From NCBI GenBank assembly GCA_020284085.1, contig JACEVL010000479.1:537103-601102 (forward strand): DNA of 64,000 bases. Reading direction: 5' to 3'. The position numbers and the translations under genes are program-made. This DNA is from Aporrectodea caliginosa (Eukaryota; Annelida; Clitellata; Crassiclitellata; Lumbricidae). A model generated the notes under the pieces. It was given only the letters and a program-made list of their open reading frames with translations, did no database searches and had not been told where the DNA came from. Below, piece after piece: positions 1-48,559 of the stretch (within the stretch, counting starts at the first letter, position 1; the number at the start of each line of letters is the position of its first letter).

Positions 1-74
1 CGGCGCCTATGCTGTTGCCAGCTGTGAGGGATCAAGATAGCGCGTGTTGATGTGAGGCCAAAACACCGTCATAG

Positions 75-490
75 TATCGTATCTGAGATTTTATAAAGCG
101 CCTCTTGCGGTACAAGCTCTCAGCGTGACAGCCCCAGGGAAATAAGAAAGATGGAGCAGCGGAGGGATGAGGGTGGGACCCCGACCAAAATCTTACTCCG
201 GATTGAGGGGAGGTCAATCCGCATAAAAGGGCCTACGATGGCAAAGGCACGGTGTTGGGTCATGGCTGTCCCTGCCCTGGGAACTAGGAGATCAAGTCGA
301 TCCGCAGATCGGAGAGAGCGAGAAGAGAGAGGTTTGCGCATTAAGTCACAAAGCTATTTAGGAGCTAGTCCCTGCTGAGTTCTTAAGACCCAAGAGCAGT
401 ACCTTGTATTGGACACGAGAGGCAACGGGAAGCCAGTGTAGGACATCGGTCACGTGGGTAGAAATGTAGCAATGTCTGAGCAGCAGGGCT
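75..490 (-). mobile_element. LINE 3' fragment (reverse transcriptase C-terminal region)
   Basis: Read on the minus strand, this stretch gives the typical end of a CR1/L2-like non-LTR retrotransposon protein: a VLHWLPVASRVQYKVLLL block (about 470-400) followed in 341-120 by LRSADRLDLLVPRA and RAFAIVGP. It then runs into a short tail with TATAAAGCGCCTC. The reading frame is broken and no reverse transcriptase core is present, so this is a 5'-truncated dead copy. The same tail appears at 56215-56310 (same orientation) and, inverted, at 55930-56010. Clade assignment is by motif memory only. Confidence 0.7.
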
Positions 491-1149
491 TTTTAGAGGA
501 ATTTTTAGTACAGCACAACCCCTTAAAATGCCATAGTAAATAATTCCAAATCGGATGACGATGAAACTTTTTACCTATTTTTAAGTGCACAAAAATGCTT
601 CTACAGCTGCACAAGCTCATTTAGAACTGCCTTTTTGTGTAGAACTGCACACTAAAAAAAGTCCTGAGGAGAAGCGAGGTAGGCGAGCAATGAGCACTCA
701 TCGTCAACTGCGCAATGGATTCTGTCGATTTGGGTTCAAGGAGTGTGACAACGTCTTCGATAGGTTCTTAGACAGCAATACAGCGGCGATCAGGGGTACA
801 TGCACATATACACAACACACCCACACACCCACCCCCCCACACACACACAGACACACACGCGCACACACACGCACAAACACACTGTATACAATTTTTCATA
901 TACTTTCCGCTGCACTTGACGCCGCTCAGCGTATACTCAGATTTGCAGAGATACTTGGGCGCTGTATTGAGTGTTTGTACATAGAGACAGACATACATGC
1001 ATAGATACACGTATGTCTGCTTTTTGACCGAATCTGAGATGATCTGAGCTGGAACGCGACGAAATGCAGACAGATGAAGATCACGTTGCACTATTATTCG
1101 TTGAACAGACGATCGATGAATGTTCTGTTGTTCAACGACTCAATCAACA
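491..1149. other. No gene seen; contains a (CA)n stretch
   Basis: I see no exon or RNA gene here. Positions 800-882 are a CA-rich microsatellite with several interruptions. The open frames in both directions over it are made of the repeat and are not credible genes. Confidence 0.6.
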
Positions 1150-1372
1150 ATGCAATACAATACAACCGCAGTTGATATCGCCATTCTTCCAAAGTTCAGA
1201 AGTGCACACGCCTCGATGGCGCAGATGCAATTATATTGCAGAGCAATTGTATGCGAAGGACTTGCTCAAGGTCCCTACACAGTGACTGCCTCGGACGGGG
1301 TCGAACCCGTACTCATCGCGTTACAGGCCGATGGCTCTAACCAGTCGGCCAACCTGTCACACCACACAAGGT
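1150..1372 (-). mobile_element. tRNA-derived SINE, family B
   Basis: On the minus strand this begins with a tRNA-like head: a pol III A box (TGGCCGACTGG) and a B box (GGTTCGACCCC). After it come a GGGACCTTGAGCAAGTCCTT block, a GCACTTCTGAACTTTGGAAG block and a (TTGTA)n tail. The acceptor arms do not pair, so this is a SINE rather than a tRNA gene. Related copies lie at 17039-17270 (+), 32100-32365 (+) and 46688-46885 (-), and a partial one at 6359-6450 (+). Confidence 0.75.
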
Positions 1373-2120
1373 CATACTCAACTCAATGAACTTCACAAAA
1401 GACTTCGAGCTTGTGTGAAAGCTGGGGTGGACACTTCAAGCATGCTTTGAGATTTAACAGAGTTCTGAATTTGTAATGAAAGATGATGTTATTTCACATT
1501 GAAAATTACAAGTGACTGTCCATTTTTCTGCGTAATTTTGAAAATACCGAATAGAATATTTAAACGGCTGTAATAAGCAAATAATAAAAGTTTAACTGAT
1601 ATTATTAGTGAAACTTTTAGAGATTGTTGAAAGATCATTCCTCTGTAAATCATGAAAGTTTGGTAGAAATATCTCGATTGGTTGCGGAGAAATTGCATTT
1701 TGTCTGGTGGGACTTTTTTTAGTCATCCGGTACATACATATAATATATTATACGATCACAGCCATCGTCAGCACCATTGGTCACCTAGGAATCGGTCTTT
1801 TTCTGCCGCTCCATTCATCGTTTCCTGTGTATAGTGGCCGTCGCCATTCAATAAATCCATCGACGACCTACGTCTCCTTATCTACCTCTCCCATGAATCA
1901 GGTTTTCGTTCCAATTTCCGGGTGCTTTCCACGCGCATTTGTCTTCTTAATTGTCTGTGGATATCTCCGGTGGAAATGCGTGCATTCAAATTGGCGCTAA
2001 ATCGATGTCCACTGAAGGTCAATCGCTAGGTGCTGTCCTATACTGTGAACGGAGGCAGACGAACTGTTGAATTATTCCGATGACTAATGGAAATTATTAT
2101 TCAAATGTAATCTAAATCGT
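1373..2120. other. No gene seen
   Basis: AT-rich sequence without recognisable coding signals or repeats shared with the rest of the window. Confidence 0.5.
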
Positions 2121-2125
2121 AAACT

Positions 2126-2195
2126 CCATATTTCTAAAGCGCCCCTCTAAAGCTTAGCGCAGGGCACCAGCTTATTCACGAGCGCTGCGTCTTGT
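2126..2195. repeat. Dispersed repeat (GCGCAGGGCACCAGC family)
   Basis: A segment containing TTCTAAAGCGCCCCTC and GCGCAGGGCACCAGCTTATT recurs at 50100-50175. A more diverged version is found at 63112-63180 and 63568-63600. In the last two places it leads into a LINE C-terminus, so it is probably part of a LINE 3' region. Confidence 0.6.
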
Positions 2196-2248
2196 CAGAG
2201 GGGTTTTCAAGCTCAGAGATGTCAAAAGAAGATCCGGGTCCGGGTGCC

Positions 2249-2250
<2 letters not shown>

Positions 2251-2339
<89 letters not shown>

Positions 2340-2371
2340 GACAGAGAGAGAGAGCTAGAGAGAGAGAGAGA
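2251..2371. repeat. (AG)n microsatellite with GACAGACAGA interruptions
   Basis: About 120 bases of almost pure AG with a short ACAG block near 2327-2341. A LINE/SINE tail remnant (TTTATATAGCACCCTACAAG) follows at 2466. Confidence 0.9.
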
Positions 2372-2529
2372 GAGCTGCTGCTAAGACTGGTTTCGTTGAG
2401 GACGAGAAGGCTTGGAGGGCAGCGAATTGACTGGATTATAATTGTACATATATGTATATATGGCCATTTATATAGCACCCTACAAGAAACTCACGAAGGC
2501 GCTATATGCTCCTTTATTGAAGCATTAAG

Positions 2530-3938
2530 TTGACAAACCGCAACTAAGTGCAAAAAGAAAATAATAATATGTTTAATAGACTAATTATCTTCTACGTCCA
2601 ATCTGGTGGGATAAGTTGCCTGATGATCATACTGTCTAATTTGGTCGGGAGCTTGCTCTTGGGACCCGTTTATATAATACTTGAGGGACGAAATAATGTT
2701 CGTCCTTGAAGACCTAGGGCTTTAATTTGGAATGAAAACCTATGTGGCGATAAGCATAGGTTTCTGCTAAAGATAAGAGTGTGAGTCATTTTATCTAACT
2801 TTAATTTCCCTACCATTTCGTACCAGTCATTTTCCTCACCTTACCCTGTAGATAGATATTTTTCTCTTATTACTTTACGACACAACAATTCTGTACGACA
2901 TGGTTTATTTGCCATCGCGTCAAAGCAATCAGTCAAACGACAGTCGAGTATATCTTGGCGAGTAGGCGTGTCTTCCGAGTCTAATTCGTGTCTCAACGCA
3001 ATCGATCGTCGAGTAAAGAATCTCGAGTATAGTGAGAATAGAAAGCTAGGATTTTCTGCAGCGATTCTCAATACTAGAGATTCGCAGATCGATATCATTC
3101 TAGATTTTTACGGACTACCGAACACTCCGCAAGAAACGAAAAATCGATCGAAACATGGTAGATTATTTTTTATGACCCGACTGTTTATGTTTGCGATTGT
3201 TCTCTTAACACTGCGGTTCGTTTTATGAATCTTGATGACCAGCCACGCTCGTCACGATAGGCAGCCAGCGTTTAATTCAACTTATTCAAATTCGGCCACA
3301 CATACCCAGCTCTGTGTTATTTCCGTGAGAGTTTGATGTGACATCCAAGACCTCAGTAACGACGCTTGATCGACAGGGTTACAACACCAAATGTTGACTG
3401 GACAGTGTCATCAGCCGACCTCCAATTCGCAAGATCCTAGAAAAATTGAACGGTTTGTCCTCTGAACAGTTTGATTCATTTCAGATATTTATATCGCCCC
3501 TTAACAGTTTGAGTCTCCACCAGTAGTTTTTTGCAATGTTTCTAGTTGCTGCCTGCTTAAGTCTGCGTCAGTTCAAGTGTGCCATATTTACAGCTGATGC
3601 TGTCCTGGTAAATATGGCCCTACCCGCGGACGCATATCGGAGTTAAGGCCGAAAATTAATCTCGGAAAAATGTGCGACCTCATTTTGAATATTATGGTTC
3701 ATAATGGTCCATAAAAGTTGTTATTTTAAGCATTTTTATTACAGACCCAAATACTATTCGCTTCATGTGTCGCCATCTTTTATCACCGTAATGCCTATAA
3801 CCGTACCATAATGTTTTTATTATTTCTACACATAAAGAATTATGTCCCGAGGGTAAAATGAAAAAATTATGTTAGGGAGGTTCAATTGAACTTGAGTAGG
3901 TATTACTTTTGGCATTGCTGACATCATTATAATAATTA
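2530..3938. other. No gene seen; one degenerate LINE tail
   Basis: Mostly unique AT-rich sequence. A short match to the tail family (TTTCAGATATTTATATCGCC) is at 3478-3500. The open frame at 2968-3228 has no recognisable domain and I do not treat it as a gene. Confidence 0.5.
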
Positions 3939-4140
3939 TCATAAATAAAATCCATGGTGTTGTGATATAGTGCAACATGTGTGCATGTATTGCATACGTA
4001 CATTGTATTGTATTGTATTTATAAATTTATAAAAGTAAGTATGTAGGTATGCATGCATGCATTTAACTATGAATGTATTTATGTATGTATTCGTGTGTAT
4101 GTACGTATGTGTATGCATTATAGTTGCATACACATACTTT
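3939..4140. repeat. Degenerate (GTAT)n/(TGTA)n region
   Basis: Tetranucleotide-rich sequence with many GTATGTAT and CATGCATG units. It gives a Thr/His/Tyr-rich frame on the minus strand that is only the repeat. Confidence 0.7.
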
Positions 4141-4199
4141 ATATAGCGCGAATTTATTTTCGTTATATGAAGTATCTGTACTATACATACGTAACATAA

Positions 4200-4697
4200 T
4201 ATCTAAATAATACATACTAAATAACGCTCAATAAAGTGTTTTTCAAACAAATCGATTAGTTGACATCTGCATTGGTTCACAGGTCAACTGAACAAAGTTT
4301 TTTAAATATTCTCTCAGTTCCAATTACATATTTTTATTGTCTTTTGTCATTATTATCGGTTTCTGTTAAATTTCCAGAGATTTTATCGAATTCTGGGATT
4401 TTTCTCAATATAGCCTACTCTTGTTTTCGATAAATTAATATCTTTTTGTTTCTTCTTGTCGTCTGCTCTTTACATACTTTCTATCGATTTTGTAAATTAT
4501 CTTTTACACTTGGATGCTGCATATAGGACTGTCTTCCAGCTTCATCATTCCGTTGCGTGTTAGCCATTCCAGAAATACTCTTTTCCGCTGTGGAATGTTT
4601 CTTATCATCTTCGTAATTTTTCTACTGACTCTGGAATGGCGCAGTCGGCTGAGGTTAGTCATTTGGATGCTGGTTGACCTCTCTTGACCTCCACTTT
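4200..4697. other. No confirmed gene; open minus-strand frame interrupted by a MITE
   Basis: A minus-strand frame of about 70 codons (4504-4697) is basic and unlike the surrounding AT-rich sequence. The MITE at 4698-5154 cuts it. I do not recognise the product. It could be a fragment of an old retroelement. Confidence 0.3.
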
Positions 4698-5154
4698 GGG
4701 GCCGTCCATAAAGTACGTCACGCTCCAAGGGGAGGGGGGTTTAAGAAAGTGTGACAGTTTGTGACAGGGGAGGGGGTCAGGCCATGTGTGACGTCACACA
4801 TTTATTTTTAAATTTTATTTATAATTTATTTTTATTTTTTAGCAGAATTTCATAGCTTTAAAAATAATTTTCAAAAATTTTCTGAAACATTTTAATTAGT
4901 TTTATGTCAAAATAGCATGAAATGCATATCTCCTGAATGTGTTTTTCACGATTCCTCTCGCTAGGAGCGCTAGTAATAATGCTGTTGCGAAGCCTTGTTT
5001 ATGTATTAGCCTTGCTTTCGGAAGTATTATTATTTCTATGTTGAAAGTGTGACGTACTTTAGGGGGGGGGGGTCCGAGTTTTGTGACAGTTTGTGACAGG
5101 GGGAGGGGGGGTAAAATGGTCAAAAATAGCGTGACGTACTTTATGGACGGCCCC
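4698..5154. mobile_element. MITE, family 1 (GGGGCCGTCC termini), 457 bp
   Basis: The ends are perfect inverted repeats: GGGGCCGTCCATAAAGTACG on the left and its complement CGTACTTTATGGACGGCCCC on the right. Both sides are flanked by TTT, a likely 3-bp target-site duplication. Inside each end is a shared block GTGACAGTTTGTGACAGG next to a G-rich run. There is no transposase, so the element is non-autonomous. A second member sits at 37551-38002 and has the same design, nearly the same length and also a 3-bp duplication. Superfamily not determined. Confidence 0.88.
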
Positions 5155-5419
5155 TTTGACACGATGCGTCGGAAAGCAAAGCTATCGACTGTTTTGGTTC
5201 ACTGAATGTATCGATTAGGCTACAGGAAACAGAACACACATCTGCCAATATATTACTCATTTTTAGATCTCTGTTGCATATAATACGCATTGTTAGATCT
5301 CTGCAAATAATATAGTCAACCAACGTTGACTATATATTTTCATTCACTCATACTTTCGAGCATAACTGCAAACATACGTACGTATATACATGTACATACA
5401 CGCATACATCCCTCTGCTA

Positions 5420-5626
5420 ACATGGTAAACGGGTATCCCTAACTTAGCGGGACTTCAGTCCGTCCCTTCTGGGAACCCGATTGTTTCCCATAAAAGGTTA
5501 ATAAGATAATCAGGTGATCTGTCTGTTTAATTTCCAAACTTGTGATCATTGATTGTGATTGTTCTGGATCACTGCTTGTAGGCTGTTCTATGGAAACAAT
5601 AAAAAAGGATTGATTGATTGATTGAT
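5420..5626 (+). mobile_element. Retroelement 3' end with (ATTG)n tail
   Basis: Contains TCCCTAACTTAGCGGGACTT and ends in AACAATAAAAAAGGATTGATTGATTGATTG-like repeats. A related segment with TCCCTAGTTAGCGGGATCTT, ending AATAAAAGAGTTTTGATTTG, is at 56610-56745. This is the usual form of a LINE or SINE 3' end. No coding part remains. Confidence 0.6.
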
Positions 5627-5639
5627 ACTCATATAAGAT

Positions 5640-5933
5640 ACATGCACACATAACGTACGTGCGTACATACATTTATACTTATATACAGGTACATGCAAAC
5701 ATGCGTACAAACACACTTGCAAATATACACAAATATACGTATACACTGAAACATGAAAACGTAGGCGCAGACATCCCTATGTACATGAGTACATGTACTC
5801 ATGTACAGATACAGGCAAACAGAAGTGCATACGTACATGCATAGTGGCGTCTCATCGCTGTGATACGACGTATATTTGGATGATTGTGTTCCGCTTGTGT
5901 GTATGTGTGTGTGTGTTTGTGTGTGTGTGTGTG

Positions 5934-5966
<33 letters not shown>

Positions 5967-6085
5967 ATGTGTGTGTGGTGTGTGCGTGCGTGAGTTGTGT
6001 GTGTGTGTGTGTGTGTAGGTGTGTGTAGGCGTGTGTGTGTGTAGGTGTGTGTGCGCCTGTATGTGTGTGGGTGGGTGACACTGGG
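5640..6085. repeat. TACA-rich region followed by (GT)n
   Basis: 5640-5860 is rich in ATACA and ACATAC units; 5893-6085 is an interrupted GT array. Long minus-strand Thr/His frames here reflect the repeat. Confidence 0.85.
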
Positions 6086-6358
6086 TGTGTGTGAATGCAA
6101 TATACGGGCGCAACATGGCGTGAGTCCAGCACCTGCCGGATCCATGCGTGCAGTGCGCTCTCTTAAAGCCTGCATCCATTTCAGTGACCGGAACACTTCG
6201 ATCAAACTTCGGCCGGATTCGTATTTGTTCGGTTGTTTTCGTCGAAATTTCTTTCGTTAGATAATTATATGGCTGAACGTTTCTTTAAATCTATAAGATA
6301 TACGTTAGCAGTTCGTGGAGATTTTCGGTAAGTTTCGGTCATATTTGTATTTCTGGGG

Positions 6359-6450
6359 CACGATAGCCTATTGGTTAGAGCGCTCGGCTACTGACAAACA
6401 TGAACAGTACGAATTTGAGCCTTCATTGAGGCGGTCACTGTTCACTCCAA
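6359..6450 (+). mobile_element. Partial tRNA-derived SINE (family B-like head)
   Basis: A tRNA-like A box (TAGCCTATTGG) and a degenerate B box (GAATTTGAGCC) are at the right spacing. The body is missing or diverged. It lies next to the tail of the LINE at 6466. Confidence 0.5.
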
Positions 6451-7344
6451 TTGTTCATTCATTCATTCCAAAAATTTATATAGCGCCCCTTCAAGGTGCC
6501 TACTCAGAGGCGCTTCAGTTCCAACTATGGCTAAATAGGAACGACTTATGCTGCTGGTAAAAAGCAGGTATATTATTCCACGGGAGTAAGCGCAGTTCAA
6601 GCGGGAGCCCATTCCAGGTGGAGGGCCCAATGATCGACAAGGCTCGGCGCTGCCTGAGAGAGGAGCGGGCCGGAGGTAAAAGGAGCTCTCCGTTAGCTGA
6701 GTAGCGCAGCTCTCGACGAGGGCCAACTCAGAAACCGGACGCCAGACATCAGTCAGGTACGATAGAGCACAACCAGAGAGACATCGCCAGACAAGCGATG
6801 CTATTCTGTAGGAGATGTTCTGCGAGGCGGGAAGCCAGTGCAGAACATAGCGCACGTAGGCAGTGACTGGGGACATATTTTGGAATACAGCCAATAAGCC
6901 GAACGAAGAACCCCGTCCAGACACCCCATCAAGCCTCATGGGAGACCAGCAAGAATGAAGCAGCAGTGGTCAATTATGCTGGTAACAAAGGACTAGGGCT
7001 ATTGCAGCATCGTGAGATAGGGAGCGAAGCACAACACGGAGTTGACAAAGCTGGTAGTAATAAATTCGTGTGACCAAGTTAACGTGTTGTCAAAAATAAG
7101 CTCCTGGTAAAGCGTCACCCCAAGATCAAGAACAGTAAACGAGAAGGTGACATGAGTGAAGACCTCAGCTAACAGTCGCAGATCTAAGCCAGCCAGTTGT
7201 CTTCGATTACCAAGCCAGATAAACTTGGTTTTAGATGGGTTCAGAAGCAAGGGGTTTAAAGCCATCCAACCAGACAGAGCATCAATAGCACAACCGCTCA
7301 ACAGAGGCCACTGCTTCAGCCAAACGGCAGTGGGCATAAGCTTG

Positions 7345-7503
7345 TATGTCGAGTGGGTTGGTGCCCGCTCGCCGCGCCGGCGCCCCGGGTTCGCTTCCCG
7401 GTCGGGTCGGATTATCAGAGATTAATTTCTCGGATCTTTACTGCAGGTGGCTCGGTCGCATTATAAACGTGGAGTACAATACAACACACAATACAACACA
7501 TCA
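7345..7503 (+). mobile_element. tRNA-derived SINE inside the LINE (GC-rich head)
   Basis: A tRNA-like head GTGGGTTGGTGCCC ... GGGTTCGCTTCCCGG has a clear B box. It is followed by about 70 bases of body and an ACAATACAAC-rich tail. It lies inside the reverse transcriptase region of the minus-strand LINE, directly before a second SINE. I see no other copy in the window. Confidence 0.65.
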
Positions 7504-7755
7504 CAATACAACTGGGGCGCGGTGGTGTAGGGGTATGTTCGGTGCCTTGCAGCTGGAGGGTTGCGGGTTCGAATCCACCTCAAAGTCGCCGCGTAGGGAC
7601 CCTGGGCAAGTCCTTCACTCGCAATTGCTCATGCGCTTCGGCGTGAAACTCCGATTCAGCGTTCGCGCAGTAGTCGGGAGCGCCTCTGAATGGGAAATCT
7701 GGTTGGGGCGCTATAACAAGTGTTCAAATACAATACAATACAATACAATACAATA
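7504..7755 (+). mobile_element. tRNA-derived SINE, family A
   Basis: The head GGGGCGCGGTGGTGTAGGGG carries the A box (TGGTGTAGGGG). The B box GGTTCGAATCC follows about 50 bases later. The body has GGGACCCTGGGCAAGTCCTT, and the tail resembles the LINE 3' end (GGGCGCTATAACAAGTGTTC) before (AATAC)n. Other copies: 43038-43250 (+), 45736-45955 (-), 47864-48075 (-), and a diverged one at 54210-54380 (-). Confidence 0.85.
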
Positions 7756-8245
7756 TAGCTGGTGCAACAAACCACATGAGCCCAGCAGAGGGCTAACATC
7801 GGACGTGTAAAGAATGCAAAGTAAAGGGCTCAAACCTGAACCTTGTGGTACACCAAAAGGGGCAGGGAACCAGCTGGATATAGTGGAGCCAGCAATAACA
7901 CAGCGAGGAAAAAGCAAAGCCATCCCAACGGTTTGTCAGCCAGCACGAATGAAACATAAAGACGGTGAAGGATAGAATGATCGACAGAGTTGAATGCCGA
8001 ACTGACATCAAAGAGAGCTAAAACAGTTATCTGACCACAATAGATGGCGCCATAGAAGTCTGAAAGAAGACGGACTAAGAGAGTTTCGATAGAATGATTT
8101 CTCCGAAATCCAGACTGGAGGGGAGGAAATAAACCATTCATATCTAGATAAACAACTAGTTGATTGGCAACGATGCGCTTCAAAATTTTAGACATAAATG
8201 TCACATTTGTAATGGGACGGGTAGCTCGCAGGATCACCTTAGACC

Positions 8246-8540
8246 TATTTAATGATCTTGAGCAAGTCGTTTACTCGCAGCTAAAAATTTTGATTTATTG
8301 ATACGTCTGTGTAGGACTTATACAATACAGTGTTATAAACTGCATTTGACTGTTTCATAATAGACAACGCTGCTGTGTACAATATTGATAATTGGACTCA
8401 AGTGAACATTTATTGCTCGAATTGTTGCTGTGAGGAATTTGGTGCTTGATGTCGATACAAAGTTTTGAATTGAAAATTGAATAATATTGATTGCAGATCC
8501 TGTGACATCATCTGACCTTTGAACTCACCCTCCAGAGACG
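8246..8540 (+). other. Region upstream of the receptor start codon; possible 5' UTR exon edge
   Basis: ATTGATTGCAG at 8486-8496 could be a splice acceptor for an exon that carries the last part of the 5' UTR and the start codon. The pyrimidine tract is weak. An in-frame TGA at 8520-8522 precedes the first ATG, so no coding sequence lies upstream in this exon. No TATA box or other promoter element is convincing. Confidence 0.35.
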
Positions 8541-46269
<37,729 letters not shown>

Positions 46270-46690
46270 CGGCTCGTATTTTTATGTTAATTAGGGGCGG
46301 GGTCTTAAGTTGTGGGCGTAGCTTAAGAAGAAAATGGGCGCGGCTAAAGTACGTGGGCGTGGCCAGTATTCGTGGGCGTGGCTACAATTATTGTTTTTGC
46401 AGGGTTGGATCTTGTTATAATTCTAAGTGGCTGTGGGCGTGACCAAGAAAGCGATTGAGATGTGGAACTAAATCAACCTCGAATGGTGGATCGAAAATAA
46501 TCCTCGGATTCAGGAGTGTTATCGAATTTTCGACTGGTTGATTGACAGCCCTGCAACCGTCATGATATGTCACATGGCAACGTCTTGTGACGCATTGAGT
46601 TTCGAAGCTGGGACGCAGCTGTGCAAAGCAGACGGCAGAATCTCTAAGCTATTCTAGTCTTCGCAGAGGTCAAGAGAATAAAATACAATA
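46270..46690 (+). other. Probable 3' UTR of the receptor
   Basis: 46290-46445 contains several copies of GTGGGCGTGGC and GGGCGCGGC. AATAAA at 46677-46682 is the first plausible polyadenylation signal, but it lies just before a SINE and could be part of it. The true end is uncertain. Confidence 0.4.
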
Positions 46691-46885
46691 CAACTGTACT
46701 TTGAAATTGCCCTCCTTACAAAGTTCAGAAGTGCGCACACGAGGAAGTCGCAGATACAACTGTATTGCAGAGCAATTGTGAGCGAAGGACTTTCCCAAGG
46801 TCCCTACACAGTAAGTGTCTCGGGCAAGACTCTAACCCGTACTCTCCGCGTTACAGACCGAGCGCTCCAACCAATCGAAGGAAAG
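46688..46885 (-). mobile_element. tRNA-derived SINE, family B
   Basis: Minus strand: the head and B box are seen as complements (GGTTGGAGCGCTCGG, ACGGGTTAGAGTC). The body has CCTTGGGAAAGTCCTTCG and GCGCACTTCTGAACTTTG. The tail is TTGTATTGTATTTTA. Confidence 0.75.
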
Positions 46886-47569
46886 CCATGGTGCACTCCC
46901 TTCAACTTTTTCACATAACTACGAAATATTCAAAAATGTGAGGAAATTCAACTATAGACATATTAATCTTGACTGTAATGGTTAACGATATTTTAAATCT
47001 TGAACTGCATGTATGACGTCTGTTGTGAACAAACTTGTGGTACCATTGAACTGCTGACGAACGAAAGTCTTGATTTTGTAGCTCCTGCACTCTGGTCTTC
47101 AACCAGTCCAGACCTATATCGTGTATAGAATATATAATATCTGGGGAATAATGCGAAAAACAGTCAAAACTTCGCAATATCGATAAGCCGTATCAATTGA
47201 TACATCATATCTTCAGATCTGCGTGTTCTTTTAACTAGGGACTCTGCTAACACCTTTCACAAGCATTTTGAAAACTGTACTTTGAGTCAGGAGTTGAATT
47301 GAGAGCGCCGCTGCATGAGAAGATATCGTGGAATGTCGTTATTTAAGTTAATTAATTAATTAATTAATTAATTAACGTAAGGCGTGGGATGGATTGGCTC
47401 AGCTCATAACTGATGCTCGTAACTGATGCTGTACTAGACCAGAGGCAGTGCGCATCTAAATACCTGCGGCGAAGCCGAAGAAGGAAATATCTTAATGCGT
47501 TAAATATGATAGTCAAATTGGTTGTTAATTATTAAAAAATTGAATTCATATTTATTTTCGAAAACATGT
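46886..47569. other. No gene seen; (TTAA)n patch
   Basis: Unique sequence. TTAATTAATTAA units are at 47347-47375. Confidence 0.5.
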
Positions 47570-47862
47570 TGTTATGAAGTTTCATACGGCTTCCTTTTAT
47601 TCCCTCACTCATTGTATCGCTCTCCTATATCGACTCAACTTGGTCCAAAGACTCTGAACATCCATGCCATCTTCAGCTGTCCACAGGAATCCGTTGGTTG
47701 GTTCCACGTGTGTGCGTGGGTCCGCCACTGGTGACTCTTCCCGCTTAATGTACATTGTTTTTCTAAATGATGTAATATATTAGTTCAAATGACATTTAAC
47801 ATCATATTGGGATTATAGGCTAACGCAGAGAACGCCTTTGAGTAAATGCCTCTCATTTCATT
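47570..47862 (+). mobile_element. Dispersed retroelement 3' end, family E
   Basis: Inverted match of 14325-14610 and 33799-34170: GACTCTGAACATCC, CCGTTGGTTGGTTCCACGTG, GATGTAATATATTAG, ending GAACGCCTTTGAGTAAATGC. Confidence 0.65.
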
Positions 47863-47863
47863 T

Positions 47864-48075
47864 CAGATATTTATATAGCGCCCCTTCAAGATTACTACTT
47901 AGAGGCGCTCCCGACTACAGCGCGGACACTGAATCGGAGTTTCACGCCAAAGCGCATGAGCAATTGCGAATGAAGGACTTGCCCAGGGTCCTTACGCGGC
48001 GGCTTGAGGTGGATTCGAACCCGCAACCCTCCGGCTGCAAGGCACCGAACATACCTCTACACCACCGCGCCCCAC
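47864..48075 (-). mobile_element. tRNA-derived SINE, family A, with inverted tail
   Basis: Complete minus-strand copy with the CCACCGCGCCCC end at 48062-48073. It is followed at 48076-48120 by a plus-strand tail (CTCTGAGTAGATACCTTGAA and GGGGCGCTATATAAATGTTC), so two copies abut head-on. Confidence 0.87.
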
Positions 48076-48120
48076 ACCTCTGAGTAGATACCTTGAAGGG
48101 GCGCTATATAAATGTTCAAT

Positions 48121-48559
48121 TATATATATATACGTATATATATATACACAGTTACACACATATATATGAGTATCTATATTAATAAACTGGAATGGATGCA
48201 TAAACATGTGCACAGAGTAGCAGCTGCTCGTATTATGATATGGGACGCACGTCTATATTGACGTAATCTCCTCGTGAGCTGCACTGACATCTTGTCGAAT
48301 GGCAATCATAAAGTCCGCCATCATTAGTGGCACTTCGCAAACGAAATTATTCATTGGATGATCTTCATTAAGACAAAGTCATTCAGATATGGATTGCACC
48401 AATGAACCCCTATTGCTCTTGTGGCCTGCCTATCATCACAGCTTCAGTCAGTCGGGGGTGGGGTGGGGAAATGGTGGAACGGTGGGCAGGAAGATAAGGT
48501 GTCTGCATGACTCGGTTTCAGATATAGCTGAAATACATAGATTTTGTTTTGTATTAGAT
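48121..48559. other. No gene seen
   Basis: An AT-rich TATATA patch at 48121-48170, then unique sequence. Confidence 0.5.

Larger units (their letters stand above)
6466..8245 (-). mobile_element. 5'-truncated CR1/L2-like LINE, reverse transcriptase split by SINEs
   Basis: On the minus strand, 8237-7830 encodes the fingers/palm start of a non-LTR reverse transcriptase (ITNVTFMSKILKRIVANQL, LQSGFRRNHSIETLL, LALFDVSSAFNSVDHS). Next come FGVPQGSGLSPLLCILYTSD (about 7860-7800) and LLHQLY near 7770. After the insertion, 7337-7000 continues with LNPSKTKFIWLG and VLDLGVTL, and 6939-6470 with YVLHWLPASQNISYRIASL. The end is a tail TTTATATAGCGCCCCTTCAA plus (GAAT)n. The catalytic YADD residues after LLHQLY are lost at the SINE insertion, and frameshifts occur, so the copy is dead. 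Flanking sequence on the high-coordinate side is unrelated, which indicates 5' truncation. Confidence 0.85.

Noticed and set aside
1286..1358. Possible tRNA gene on the minus strand
   Set aside because: A and B boxes are present but the acceptor stem does not pair, and SINE body and tail follow.
7504..7575. Possible tRNA gene in GGGGCGCGGTGGTG...
   Set aside because: The same head occurs five times with the same body and LINE-like tail, so it is a SINE.
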